From: Raphanus sativus
Taxonomy: Eukaryota > Streptophyta > Magnoliopsida > Brassicales > Brassicaceae
Length of the DNA stretch: 64,000 nucleotides
Assembly: GCF_000801105.2 (NCBI RefSeq)
Contig: NC_079512.1
Span: 39,077,848-39,141,847, forward strand
Reading direction: 5' to 3'
Within the stretch, counting starts at the first letter, position 1, and each line of letters starts with the position of its first letter. The notes under the pieces are model-generated. The model saw only the letters and a list, made by a program, of their open reading frames with translations. It had not been told where the DNA came from and searched no databases. A program made the position numbers and the translations under genes. Positions 1-12,296 of this stretch are shown here, piece by piece.

Positions 1-240
1 GAACTACTCGCCCTCTCCAACTTTTAAACCTCATCATAAATAAAAAGGTAGCCGAATTTTCTTTTTTTAAGTCTTTTTCGATTTCCTTTTACATCCAAAT
101 CCTATAAACTCTTATAGCTTCCCTCTTCATTACTTATACCTCACGCTATTACATACGATATAACTTTTCAATAAATGCTTCTCTTTCCTCTCGTATAATC
201 TTCCCTCGCTTCACTCATTTTACACACTCACCTTCCTATC

Positions 241-248
241 TATATAAA
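241..248 (+). promoter_or_regulatory. TATA box of HLS1
   Basis: The sequence tatataaa lies about 138 bases upstream of the HLS1 ATG at 386, with a pyrimidine-rich leader between them. The spacing fits a core promoter followed by a 5' UTR of roughly 100 bases. Inferred from sequence and position only. Confidence 0.6.
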
Positions 249-304
249 CCCTATCTACTTCCCTTACTTCTCTCAAACTCTGTCTTCTTCTTTCTCTTTG
301 CTCT

Positions 305-308
<4 letters not shown>

Positions 309-371
<63 letters not shown>
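309..371 (+). repeat. (CT)n microsatellite in HLS1 5' leader
   Basis: About 31 uninterrupted TC/CT dinucleotides end 15 bases before the HLS1 start codon. The tract would be transcribed as part of the 5' UTR. CT/GA tracts in plant leaders can bind GAGA-binding BBR/BPC factors, but such a function here is inference. The length is likely to vary between accessions. Confidence 0.9.
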
Positions 372-372
<1 letters not shown>

Positions 373-385
373 AAGAAAGCAAAAT

Positions 386-2027
386 ATGACGGTGGTTAGA
401 GAATACGACCCGAGCAAAGACTTAGCCGGTGTGGAGGATGTGGAGCGACGTTGCGAGGTTGGTCCAAGCGGCAAGCTTTCTCTCTTCACCGACCTTTTGG
501 GTGACCCCATTTGTAGGATCCGACATTCACCTTCTTATCTTATGTTGGTAAATTTCTAACCTTCTAATATGTTTCTTTTACTTCTTTGAAAGTGTCTCTT
601 CTTCTTCTTCTTCCTCCTCTGCTTTGTGAAGCTTAAGGATAAGATGATTTCAAGGATACTTCCAACTTCTCAACTTTTGGTTAATCTAAAAACCCATTTC
701 CATTAATAGAAAATTTTAATTTTAATTCAAGTTCACTCTTGAGTCTTGAAAAGATCAAAAGGCTTATCATTAATTTCTATATTTTGAACCAAGTTGGTCG
801 AGTTAGCTAACTCATAAAGTTAGAAACTTTTCGATTTATTAATAACGGAAAATTTTAATAATATGGTTGTAACAGGTGGCTGAGATGGGTACTGAGAAGA
901 AGGAGATAGTGGGCATGATTAGAGGTTGTATCAAAACCGTTACATGTGGCAAAAAACACGATTTAAATCACAAGTCCCAAAACGACACCGTTAAGCCTCT
1001 TTACACAAAACTCGCCTACGTTTTGGGCCTTCGTGTCTCTCCTACTCACAGGTAACGTTCCGTTACTCCCACTAATCACGCAAGTAAAATGATATTTTGA
1101 TTACCGATTAGGGAAGGTAGCTAATACTAATTATTAACTCGCTAACTATGCAGGAGGCAAGGCATAGCGTTTAAGCTGGTGAAGATGATGGAAGCATGGT
1201 TCATGCAGAACGGTGCAGAATATTCGTATATAGCAACTGAAAATGAAAACCAAGCTTCGGTTAATCTTTTCACCGGGAAATGCGGTTACTCCGAGTTTCG
1301 TAAACCGTCGATTTTGGTCAATCCGGTTTACGCTCACAAAGTCAACGTCTCGCGTCGTGTCACAGTTATTAAATTGGACCCGGTTGATGCAGAGTCGTTA
1401 TACCGACTCCGGTTCAGCACAACAGAGTTTTTCCCGCGAGATATTGATTCGGTGCTGAATAACAAACTCTCTCTAGGGACTTTCGTCGCGGTGCCACGTG
1501 ACAGCTGTTACGGATCCGGGTCTGGATCATGGCCCGGTTCGGCTAAGTTTCTTGAGTACCCGCCGGAGTCATGGGCCGTGTTGAGCGTTTGGAACTGCAA
1601 AGACTCGTTCCGGTTAGAGGTCCGTGGTGCGTCGCTGTGGAGGCGTGCAATGGCTAAAACGACTCGCGTGGTTGATAAAACGCTGCCGTTTTTGAAACTC
1701 CCTTCGATACCCTCTGTTTTTAAACCGTTTGGGCTTCATTTTATGTACGGGATTGGAGGGGAAGGTCCACGTGCGGCGAAGATGGTGAAGTCTCTGTGCG
1801 GACACGCTCACAATCTGGCCAAGGGAGGAGGTTGCGGCGTTTTGGCGACGGAAGTCGCCGGAGAAGAGCCGTTGCGGCGAGGGATACCACACTGGAAAGT
1901 GTTATCGTGCGAAGAGGATCTTTGGTGCATTAAACGACTTGGAGAAGACTACAGTGACGGCGCTCTTGGTGATTGGACCAAATCTCCACCTGGCCCTTCT
2001 ATTTTTGTGGACCCTAGGGAGTTCTAA
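386..2027 (+). CDS. HLS1: HOOKLESS1, GNAT-like N-acetyltransferase
   Basis: Three exons, 386-547, 876-1051 and 1154-2027, with GT-AG introns, encode 403 residues, the same length I recall for Arabidopsis HLS1. The ATG opens a protein beginning MTVVREYDPSKDLAGVEDVE, the conserved HLS1 N-terminus. The acetyl-CoA-binding GNAT core falls in roughly residues 1-165 and includes the R-R-Q-G-I-A-F segment encoded across the second intron, where the codon is split. The large C-terminal half, characteristic of HLS1 relatives, ends in FVDPREF. Known role of the family: a nuclear acetyltransferase-like regulator needed for differential growth in the apical hook, acting at the junction of ethylene and auxin responses. 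No lesion is seen. The following 3 kb has no gene. Confidence 0.95.
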
Positions 2028-4183
2028 AGTTTTTTTAAAACGCTTGATAATAGTTTTATTAATCTTCCAGCAGTCCATGTCATATTAGGAGTTGATCTCT
2101 TTAAACTCTTTTAAGATCTCTTGTTAGGTCTTTTTAGTTTTGTTTATGTTAGTGTTGGTGTTAAAGTAGTGGTAAGAGGCAATATCTCCTACTTTTGGGT
2201 TTGTGTCTTCTTGTCTTGTCAATGGATCTAGCTTTAAGACACTTTTTTCTCTGGCTATGTTAAAATACCGACGCAGTTTTATTTTAATTATCATGAACGC
2301 TTTCATACGTCGGATGAAGTAGTTACATTCTGTACGAATCTGATCATATTGCAGACAAAATAACAATTATGATAGTAGGAAAATATCAATGTACAGAATG
2401 TTATACCGATAATGATAACGTTACCACTATTGTGTCATATAACCTGTAAAAGTGCGTTTTTAAATTCCACGTTTTAAAGATAATCTTACCAATATCAAAC
2501 CATTATTTATATACACTTTTTGAACACCCACTAAAAAATCCATTCAAACTAGCTAGAGAAAAGATTCATTTTAAAGAGTGTATAATACTATGATTTGTAT
2601 ATTAGTTTAGTTGTTCTTTTGTAGGTGGGATTTGGTTCTCAGTACTTTGCTAATTCGAGATTTTGATCCTTGATGGATACTGGAGGATAAAAACATTTTG
2701 ATATCGCAAAATCTTCTGTGTAAATGATATGAATATCAATATCATGGACCACGCTTTTTCTCCATTCAATGGTCCCGAAGATGTTAAACTGATAGATTTA
2801 TATGTTTCTTTGTTGGTTTGCAGTAGCATGATTGAAACCTTTGAATTGGGTTTTTAATTAGAACGTGTCTTTGTCCAAAAGAGGTATTGTCGAGTCGTGA
2901 GCACTGAACGAGTCAGGGATAGTTTATACTATAAGGTCTTGTTCATCGCATCATAAGACATGTGGAGATAACATACTACTTTGTGTTTCTGGATTATATT
3001 TTAGTTATAAAGATTGTCATATACGTGCGTATGTTGACCGGAGGTTTGGTTTTTAGCTGTTGTGAGTTTATTTAATTTAGCATTTCTTGGCGATATATGT
3101 AGGGATGTTTTGATGGTCAATCGGATCCGTTTTTTTCTCTAATAAAACATGTAGCCATGCATGCAGATTACTTTCTTCTTCTTTTTTGCTAAATATGCAG
3201 ATTTTTTTTCCAATTGCAGCCTCAGTGATTCATAGATTTGCGATTTTGTGAATCAGTGTATAGTTTATTGACAAATACAAACCAAAATCCGAAATTGTGT
3301 ACTCTCTCTACTCTAAAATATAAGATGTTTTAAATGAAAATACAAATATTCTAGAAACTATTTTTATCTAAAAATTTAAAAACACATCTTCTATTTCGAA
3401 ACATACGAGATTCTCTGAAACATCACATTCAAAACGGATTGAACATGAATTTTGATTTACCACATATATGTGTGTGTGTATATATATATACATATGATAT
3501 ATATATAATATTAAGCTATCTTAGAATTCATTTCTGAAATATACTTGGGGACTAAATATGTTTTCCCTTAAAGCTTATAGCTAGCAAAGAAAGGGCAAGT
3601 CTTCACGAGGTTCTCAAGTAGTAGAAGATCAGAGTTATATTATTTAGAGTAATAGTGAAGATGCAGTAACTGCATCTTCATATAGAAGTGACGTTTAAGG
3701 CCACAAAAGCACTAGGATATAGGAATTACGAGTACTTTGTTCAACACCCAAACATCTCATTCACATATATCCCCACAAAAACATGGCCGCGATATTTATT
3801 CGAAGGGAATATTCATTATGCGAGTGCGTCCGCAAGGAAAATGATGTAACATTAGTGAAGCTACATAAATATTTTGTCTTTTGAAAATAAAAGAAAGAAA
3901 ACGACAAAGAAGATTTTCAATACAATGGCAGTGGCAAAGTAAATTAGAAATATCGTTTTTTGTCGGTCTAATTTCTCTACCTCAAGAATAATATGTAAAT
4001 AAAAATTAACCAAAAACGATAATAATAGAAGTATATAGGATATGTGAATTCAAAAAAACACTTTTTAGAAATTTTAGTTGTAAATTTTATTTTAATGTCT
4101 TGCACATTTAATAAATATTATTAAGACACGTACAAACTTCAAATTAGTACAATAGTTATTTATCTATTAATCTTTAAAAGGCT

Positions 4184-4217
<34 letters not shown>

Positions 4218-5113
4218 ATATATAAACAAACCATTTTATTATTTGTTTTCTATATTTTAAACATTTTAATATATTATGATAACGTTTAGTAAATTAATGT
4301 TATGAAATATATACTATATACATAAAGGAATGTAATAAAATTCATGTAAAAGTCACAAAACTCAATAAATGTATATACAGTAAAATCATTATTTTTTATT
4401 TTATAAACATTATACTCAAAAATAGAAAATCTAAAAAATTGTAAAATAAATTAATAAAATATTATAGTTCTAATATTGTTAATTTATAGATTTCTTACTG
4501 TATATATACACAAGTAATGAAACTATTATGACATTAGACATACATCTATTATGTTATGTGCTGTAATCAAAAAGACAAAAATCCATAGAGAATAACGACT
4601 TGGGCCGCAGTCCAGTTTTATTTGAAGTTTAAAGTATGTCCGTACGCAAGTCCAAAACAAAGTCAAAGGCCAAAATTTTAGTAGGAAGACCCCTGCAAAA
4701 GATAAGTTGCTTTGGTCTTTTTAATTACTTTCTGAAAATTTGATTGTGTGGCTTTTCACTAAGATTTTATGAGAAAAGAAATTCAAAACATGATGAATAA
4801 AGGTCTTGCGGAGAAATTTTGGACAAGATTAGCTGCAAAACTATTATGTTATTATGGACAAATCATAGAAGGTTATTTGAGATTTTGAAAACAAGAAAAA
4901 TGATAATCTTCTTATTATTATTACCATGTCACAAGAATTCCATAACACTCATGGTATTATGATCAAACACACTCTTTTAAACGAGGTTTGTGATGTAACT
5001 AGAGAGTGAAAATTGTTTGAATTTCTCTATCTCTCTCTTCACAAAAAAAAAAAACTTCTACCTATTTATATTACACATCTAATCTCTAACTATTATGAAA
5101 TAAAATAATAATG
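2028..5113. other. AT-rich intergenic spacer between HLS1 and BT5
   Basis: No coding region is supported. It holds the 3' flanks of the two convergent genes HLS1 and BT5, a short TG/TA microsatellite near 3470-3510 and a (TA)n tract at 4184-4224. Short open frames here lack codon structure or recognisable motifs. Confidence 0.7.
4184..4224. repeat. (TA)n microsatellite
   Basis: Alternating TA for about 41 bases with one interruption (tatt). It lies in the HLS1-BT5 spacer. Confidence 0.85.
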
Positions 5114-6542
5114 TCACATAGTAACATCAATTGCCTGCAAAAAGAAAGGAGATCCTCCTATTCTTTTGGTGCTCAAAACATTCTTCACCAACAGTTTCCA
5201 TCTCTTCTCATCTTTCCTGTTTTGTTTCTTCATCCTCTCTTTGAAGCTACTGCAAAGAGGGACTTTACATTGCTCCGAGTCTACACAAATACGTGAATGA
5301 AGCTCAAGAAGCTGCCACATTCTCTTACAACGGCTGCAACCACCAGGGATTGATCTCAGTTTACATACCGCCAAATGTTTCAACAACATCTCCAAACCGT
5401 TGCACGCTTGAAACCCACAAGAGACATGCGGGGTTTCGATCTTTGTTGGACCAATCTCTCTGCATCCATCTCTACATATGTGGACAAAAGCTTCCATTGC
5501 ATCATACAGCTGAGTGTATGTCTGTATCTCTTTCTGTTTCCTGCTTCTTTGCTTCAAGCTCTGAATAAAAAAATAACTTATCTGAATCAGACAACTATAA
5601 AAGAAAATAACAAGACATAAGCTCCATGTTTGGTAATTTTACTTACGTTAAGTTCGTAAGAGACAGAGCGTAAGAGCTCTTTATGAAGACTAGGGTGACT
5701 TTGTTTCATCGCTATCCATCCTTGAGAATTAGAGACTTCTTCAAAGCTCTTTAGAATCATTCTGTGACAGAGAAGACCTAGACGAGGAGCGTCACAGAGA
5801 AGAGCTAGCTGAAACACATCAATCACATTCTCTTTGTTGAGCAAAGTGTTTTCGAAATGAGACTCGCACACTCGTTTTAGTTGCGGAACCACGTAGACGT
5901 GTGATAGCACGAGAAGATGCATTGCGAAATCTTCCATGTCTTGTTTCTCGTAGCTGCACAAGAAACCAAAAGGTTTTTTTTTAGGTTAAAGTATTGTTAT
6001 AACCAAAAAAAAAAGTATTTGTTATATAACCACCAAAGATGTTTTGGTGATTAAGAAGATAAGACTTACCAAGAAGAGTATAAGAATCTAACGAAAACGC
6101 GAACAGCGTCGTGAGGAACGCCGAGGATTGAGATTGATTTACGGCGAGAGTTTCTCTTATCTTGCTTTATCATTCCTCTAATTACATCAGAAGCCATTCC
6201 CTGTTTAATAGATTTAAACATACGCTTTATTAGATGAATATTCAATATTAAAAATGTTTCATATACCTAATTATTCGATTAAAACATGTTTAAAGAACTT
6301 ACGATGACGTTAGAATGCGCGTAGATCAAGCCACTATCATCCGTATGGATCAAAACATCAGCTCCATGAGCTTCGTCGAACATACGATCCCATGCATCTC
6401 TTGTAGCTTTAGAAGCAAATCTATCGCATTTTTGTACCGTTGACTTCTTCGAACCGGAGTTTGACTTTACTGGAGGAGGAGGAGGTGGTGGCGATGGTGG
6501 TCCTGAGGCGTTCTCCGGTGAGATAACGTCGATGTTCTCCAT
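5114..6542 (-). CDS. BT5: BTB and TAZ domain protein, BT5-type
   Basis: Four exons read on the minus strand, 6303-6542, 6070-6200, 5647-5953 and 5114-5560, encode 374 residues. All junctions are GT-AG and phases agree. After a proline-rich N-terminus (PPPPPPPVKSNSG) the BTB domain occupies about residues 50-165 (DAWDRMFDEAHGADVLIHTD then GVPHDAVRVFVRFLYSS). A TAZ zinc finger follows at about 230-330, with the His/Cys set HICRDGC, CNGLEMLLKHLAVC, CSRCKRMWQLLELHSRIC. BT proteins are adaptors linking CUL3 ligase and bromodomain partners, bind calmodulin through the C-terminal part, and respond to nitrate, auxin and sugar. Position next to HLS1 and SHR favours BT5 (At4g37610) over its paralogue BT4. 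No disruption is seen. Confidence 0.88.
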
Positions 6543-8110
6543 ATTTTTTTTTTGTTTTCTTCTGTAACAAGTTATAGGAGAAATCGGATTCAGGAAATTA
6601 AATCTAAAAAAATAATAACAAACAAGGATCTAGAGAAACAGATTGATAAATCTACGTAAGAAAATAATAACACGATTACTTACAATATTTTGTAATTGAA
6701 TTCTGATATTGATAAGTTTAATTTGTTTAACTTTAATTGCAGGTCAGATTAGAAGAAAATTAAAAAAGAATGATTTTCTTCTATATTCACAATTAAACTC
6801 TGATTCTTTTTATGTTTTTGAGTTTCTAGATCAAAGATAGAAATATTTTTTCCTGGAAAGAAGACGTTATCTATCGCAGAGAAGAAAAAAAAAAAGGAAA
6901 GAATATCGGAGAGGGAAGGAGAAGCAATGGCAAAGACCAATTTATAATTCTATCTTGGTCGGATAAAATTAATTAAAATAGTATTTAATGGTGGAAACTC
7001 GGGAATGTGAACTGTGAACACGTCGAAATTGGGTCCCACACAGCTGATCCAGTTTCAAACAGAGATGGGATAACTACTTGCTGATTCATATCCACATCGG
7101 ACGACCTTTTCTATATCACTCACTTTTTTTATTCTAATCCACTTTTACTTTTTTTTTTGCTCCTTTTTGTCTAAGCTCTCTATATCCAAGTATTTTTAAA
7201 ATAAGCAAAAGAAAAATAAATCCAAAATTTTGCCTCAATTAATACATATTGTTGGTTAGTCTATAAGTTTCCAGGTATATATTGGTGGCGACGACGTTGT
7301 TGGAAAAGATAGACCAGTGTTTTTATTTCTATTAGAATAAACTGTTCACACACGTCTTTTTAAAATTAATAATCTTAAAAGTTGAATTTTTCAATTTCCA
7401 TTTTGTCAAAGACATGTTCTTTTTCATTCCATACCGACATTTTATTGTATTCAATAAAAGGCTTCCACCATTTTCCAGGATAAATAAAAGTAAACTAAAA
7501 AAATTTTGAGTAGATCATTCCATATGTTGTGCTGTTTCTTGCCAATATTACATGTATTTATTTACAAAGATGTGAGCTTCGTGACATCGATACAAACATG
7601 TTACAAATACATGGTCAAAACTTTGCACTGAGAGAGGATAGGAAGATGGATAACATGTTTCATTCTGGATAATACGCTAAAGATAAAGGGCATGTATTTG
7701 GGTGTATATATGTAAATTGTACTTTTGTTTAGAGATTAGTTTGAATATTTCTATAAGTTCAGAATACTTCATACTAATAAAATAATGATAAAAAACTTGA
7801 TTGGTAATCGTATATTTTTTCCATTTTCAGTTTAACTGTTGTAGGAAAAAAAATTGTTTCAAAATAAATATTGTTTTAAAATTTTATCAATAAAATTTTC
7901 AAATTTATTTTGTATTGGTTAAAATTTGGTTGAATGTATAGGTAATTATGTTTTTATTTCAGAAATATATAAATCACTTATTTTTTAATACATATGGCAA
8001 TTAAAATGAAATGAATGGAATGGACTAACTTTCACCCATTCAATTATAATAATATCGCGAAATATGAACCGTTCAAATACATTTAAATAAACAACGTTCG
8101 ATGTCAGCTC

Positions 8111-8228
8111 CATTAGTTAAGTCTGGTTGTTTTATAAAATTAAACCATTGTATAATTTAAAGGGACTAGATCAATATTATAATAAGTTAATAACTTTTTT
8201 TTTTTTGAACAACCAGACTTAACTAATG
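8111..8228. repeat. 21-bp perfect inverted repeat
   Basis: The segment cattagttaagtctggttgt followed by t at 8111-8131 is the exact reverse complement of 8208-8228. A 76-base AT-rich interval separates the arms and ends in a poly(T) run. It could be a small fold-back or the terminal repeats of a degraded MITE; no target duplication was identified. Confidence 0.75.
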
Positions 8229-8279
8229 AACTGTTCACGTAACCAGATTGTATAATTTAAAGGGACTAGATCAATATTA
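8147..8279. repeat. 33-bp direct repeat with 100-base offset
   Basis: Positions 8147-8179 and 8247-8279 are identical (core aatttaaagggactagatca). The second copy follows the right arm of the inverted repeat at 8208-8228, so the two structures are interleaved. It suggests a local duplication during or after element insertion. Confidence 0.75.
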
Positions 8280-8280
8280 A

Positions 8281-8318
8281 CTTTTTTTTTTTTTTTTTTT
8301 TGTTCAAAAAAAAAAAAG
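8281..8318. repeat. Poly(T)-poly(A) hairpin
   Basis: A run of about 20 T, then a short gttc core, then about 12 A, followed by gtt, can fold back on itself. It directly follows the direct repeat above. Confidence 0.6.
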
Positions 8319-8695
8319 TTAATAACTAAAGTGTCATATCCTCTCTTTTTGTTTTGTAACACTAAAGTGTCAAATCCTAGTCACATGTTTATGACTCCCT
8401 CGAAGATTTCATTTTTTAGAAAATCGTAAGCGGATTTAGGCTATTCGTGGGCCTTTACAATGTTTTCATTGTGAAGGCATTTAGTGAGCTCTAAGTGGGT
8501 TTTCTTACTGTATATATAGCAAATTTTTCTTCATCGTCTCTATGTGTGTATGACTTACTCATACGGCCTAATTCTGCATTGGTCTTTAAGGCCTTACAGA
8601 TTATGGGCTCTGTTGCCATATTGACTTCTCTAATTCGCCTACCAGATAAACCACCTCAATTAATACACTTTCATTTCTATTATAACCGGTGTTTC

Positions 8696-9066
8696 TAAAA
8701 CCGGACCGACCCGACGGTTGGACCGGATTCAATCATAAACCGAATATCTATTCGGGTTGGATCTAATAATTGGTTCGACTATGAACTGTTCACGTAACCA
8801 GATTAGATCTCAAAATTATTAAACTCCTAAAACTATCAAAAGTTTATAAATCATTCATATAAACATAAAATTATTAGTTTATATTTATAATATTTTATGT
8901 TTAAAATTTATTTATATTTTAATTATTTATTATATTTACTAACATTACTTTTAAATTTATAAAATAAAAATATATTAAACCAGATTATTGAACTAGGTTT
9001 GACCCGATTGAACAATATTGAACCGTGATCCAAAAACTTTCCGGTTCAGTTTCTGGTCCGGTTTTA
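8696..9066. mobile_element. MITE-like non-autonomous DNA element with GC-rich termini
   Basis: The 12-mer taaaaccggacc at 8696-8707 is perfectly inverted at 9055-9066 (ggtccggtttta). Subterminal sequences are rich in CCGG, CCGAC and GAACCG words that also face each other, while the centre is AT-rich and noncoding. This matches a dispersed plant element type with ACCGG-rich ends; I cannot assign a superfamily because no clear target duplication is visible. A 24-base word at 8781-8804 inside it also occurs at 8226-8249. Confidence 0.6.
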
Positions 9067-10969
9067 TAATCACTAACTATAACTGATTATTACTGTTTGG
9101 TATATGTTAGATACAAAATTGTACAATTGAAGAAACACATTACCTGGTGTCACTTATATACATTTTCAGTGGGAATAGTCATGTCAACTTTTTGCGTTAG
9201 GTTGATTGAGTTGGTCTTATTAATGTGTGTTCTTTCTACATCATTTGTTCATAGAACTTATATGGTACGAATTGAGTACTCAGAAGTCCCTTTTTAACCT
9301 TAATGTGACTGATGGGAGACCTACATGTTATTTTTTGTCTATGGCTTATTGGACGATGACAAAATAGTTAAACAAAGCATGAATTTAAACCATCTTAAAA
9401 ATCATAAAAATAAGCATTGACCATGCAGAGTGATGTATAATACTCCGCTTTATCTAAGCGTGTATATGCATAACGTAACAAACAAATTATTAGTGCATAA
9501 ACATGTTTTTATATCTTGACAGGCATAGGTTATGCAATCAACTTTGCATAGATACACTGGCGCATAACTGATACTAATATATATATGAAATAAGCTGGAT
9601 CTTCAGAAAATGAAGATGAGACTTTTTCCTAGAACGCAATAACAGGTTTCGAGAAATGATATTGGAAACTAAACTGCAAAACACGATAGGCTTCGAATAA
9701 AGGGACAGCGATGCAGAGTGTGGGGTTCCTTCTAATAATTGTAGAAGAAACTCAAGAGAACTTGATCTACCAGAGGTGAGGTGATGACTCGTGACAGGTA
9801 TATATCTACGACATTGTATGTAGCCTAGGCACTAATCTATTCTTATATATTTATAGTATATTTGATCGCTTTGTTCATTTATTGGTCTAGAATTTTAACA
9901 AGACGACATGGCATATGTATCTGAATTTGTCTGAAGTTTTGTCACATAGCTTTATTTGATAATATAGTACGGAAGAGTATCAGGATTCGCGAGCATGTGA
10001 ATTTTGACTGACTAATCACTTAGCTATGTGATATCGTTATTCATTAACCAAAAAAATAAAATTGATATCACGACTTGTTTTTTAGCAAATCTATTGTTCT
10101 ATTCAATTCCGTTAGTCATTTTTAAAACTGATGATTCCTTCAGTTTGTAGCGGTACTTGTCAATCAAATGTTCCAGTTCTAGAGTTGAGACTTGGGATTT
10201 TAAACGAAATTCAACAAATTAAGGGCATGAGCTTGGGGTAGACAATAATGCTTTGTTGCTTTGTATCGAGACAAACGAGAAAATCATGATGAGCTATGCA
10301 TAAGTGCCGTTGGCTAATTAAGGGTTCTTATATGCATAAACCAATGAACATATGCGTAAAATGAACAGAAAAAAAGCACAACTATCTGAAAAAGTATATA
10401 GAATACTAACATCCTCAGGTGGGAAATTCAGAGTGAGGACATTGAAAGGTATATATAGAATCGATACGAAAATAGTATGACTTAGTTAGTGGAGAGTGTT
10501 TTTAATTAGAACAATAGGATTGAAGGAGAATAAAACAAATAAGCATGCCCTAGATTCCGGTGATTAATAATTACACCATGTTGTTAAATAAGGGAATGAA
10601 ATATGACGCATGGTTTGGTTTGTACGGGTTAGTGTGAAAAAACAAATAAAAATATGAATGAAATGAGGAAATCTGGAATACTCAGCAAAGAAGGTATAAC
10701 GAAGAAGATCAAGAGAGAAAGGGAAGAAAAAGTGGTGGCAGAGAATGGAGAGAGAGGTTAGGAGGCAAAAAAAATGTGGAGCTTTGATGATGTTGATGCA
10801 CGCCGTCAGCTTTTCTTCACGCCTGCTCCCAGTCACTCACACCTATAAACATTCTCTCTCCGTTATATAAGTATATTCACATGTCTCTAGGTAAATTCTA
10901 TAACCATATATGCAAACCAGAGTAGCCAAGGACATTTTATAATTTCTATTGGTCTATATATACCATTTC

Positions 10970-11195
10970 CAATAATTTACTCTAATTTTTATTCTAAAAT
11001 AGAATAATCCTATAATAGCGTTGTAATATATTTTAATGTAATCTATTTTAGAGCAAAAACTAATATGATGAACAAAAAAAACAATTTACTATATATATAG
11101 AATAAACTCAATTTTATTCTATTATGGAGTGAAAAATATAATATCATTGAAATATTTTTACTCTAAATTTTATTTTATAATGGAAAATAGATTGG
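10970..11195. mobile_element. Possible degraded Tourist-like MITE
   Basis: A left end accatttccaataatttac and a right end resembling tagattggaactagaga are loosely inverted, and the interior has repeated self-complementary blocks (ttctaaaatagaat, attttattctattatgga). The style resembles the better preserved elements at 28718 and 29621. The ends are poorly defined. Confidence 0.3.
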
Positions 11196-12296
11196 AACTA
11201 GAGATAGGATGTATAGAATAGTCTTTTACTTTTTTCTATTTTACACCATTACCATAGTACTTGAACCAATTTCGTTTCACATATTTGGCCTATACATAAG
11301 GAAACAGCTTATTATATACGCCTTGGGGGGGGGGGTATTTTCGTTGTATTATATAACTGTTCAACACGTATCATGTCGTTTTCAATTTTTCTAGGTGTCC
11401 AGAATCACATATTCATATACATGTGTGATGTATATGCGTGGTGAATAACCAACGTAATTACAATGTTGCATGAGAGACGTAATGTAGAAGAAGAAATATA
11501 CGGAGAGGTTAGTCGGGTGGATCGATGTAAAAAGAAGGAAAAGCGAAACCCACTAAGCCATTACATGATATCGACCTTCTTATCCTTTTCTTCTTCTTTT
11601 TGAAACTATTGTTTATTTTTTCTCATTTTCTTTTTGTCAGAACTTTTTATACTTGATGAAACCTCCAAACTATCTAACTAATCAATTCCCACGTAAATAA
11701 ACAATATATAAGTTATATACTTTGTGTAGTTATGACAAGATTGAAGAAGTGCCTAAGAACCACTATAACATTATAAATAACTAAATATTTTATGTAGAAT
11801 GTAAATGTGAAACTAGTAGGATCGTTGTGTCCATGGTTAATTAATTTGAACGATCATCAGTTAGGGCTATAGTAAAAAAACAAACAAAAACATTCTTGAA
11901 AGAGAAAGAATATTGTTTTAATAAGACCCATCTTTTCTCTCTCTAATTATGTCTTCACTAAACCCAATTAGATTCAAACAATCTATTCAGTCCAAAAGAT
12001 AAACATGGGACAACAATTCGATGCAGAAATATCCTCTTTCCATGCTCCATTGAGTCCATTCTTTCTTTAAATTACTAATACTAATTTTAAAACTCACAAA
12101 GACCACCAAACCCATTCTCTACAACTCATATTCATCAAAGATTCACCCACTCCCACCGAAGAAAAAATATATATATATATAAACACATGATGCTGATGCA
12201 ATATACATAACAAAGTATTAAATCTTAGATATTGTGGGTCTCCCATCTCTCTTGTTGTCCTCTATACATTTTCTTATTCATATTAAAGAGAGAAAA

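Larger units (their letters stand above)
6543..12296. other. Intergenic spacer between BT5 and SHR, repeat-rich
   Basis: This holds the upstream regions of the divergent genes BT5 and SHR. No real coding region is seen; small frames at 9097-9297 and 10564-10836 lack support. It contains a nested inverted/direct repeat at 8111-8320, a MITE-like element at 8696-9066 and a weak MITE-like AT-rich stretch near 10970-11195. The Arabidopsis interval carries a Ca-ATPase gene (ACA2, from memory) that I do not see here. Confidence 0.65.

Noticed and set aside
9097..9297. Open frame of 66 residues right of the MITE-like element
   Set aside because: Random composition in AT-rich DNA and no homology recognised.
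10780..10802. Resemblance of tttgatgatgttgatgc to miR172
   Set aside because: Several mismatches to the mature sequence and no complementary arm nearby.
10564..10836. Minus-strand open frame of 90 residues
   Set aside because: Phenylalanine-rich translation of a purine-rich tract; looks like a leader remnant rather than a gene.
12234..12296. In-frame extension upstream of the SHR ATG
   Set aside because: It begins without ATG; the conserved SHR protein starts at MDTLFRL (12297).
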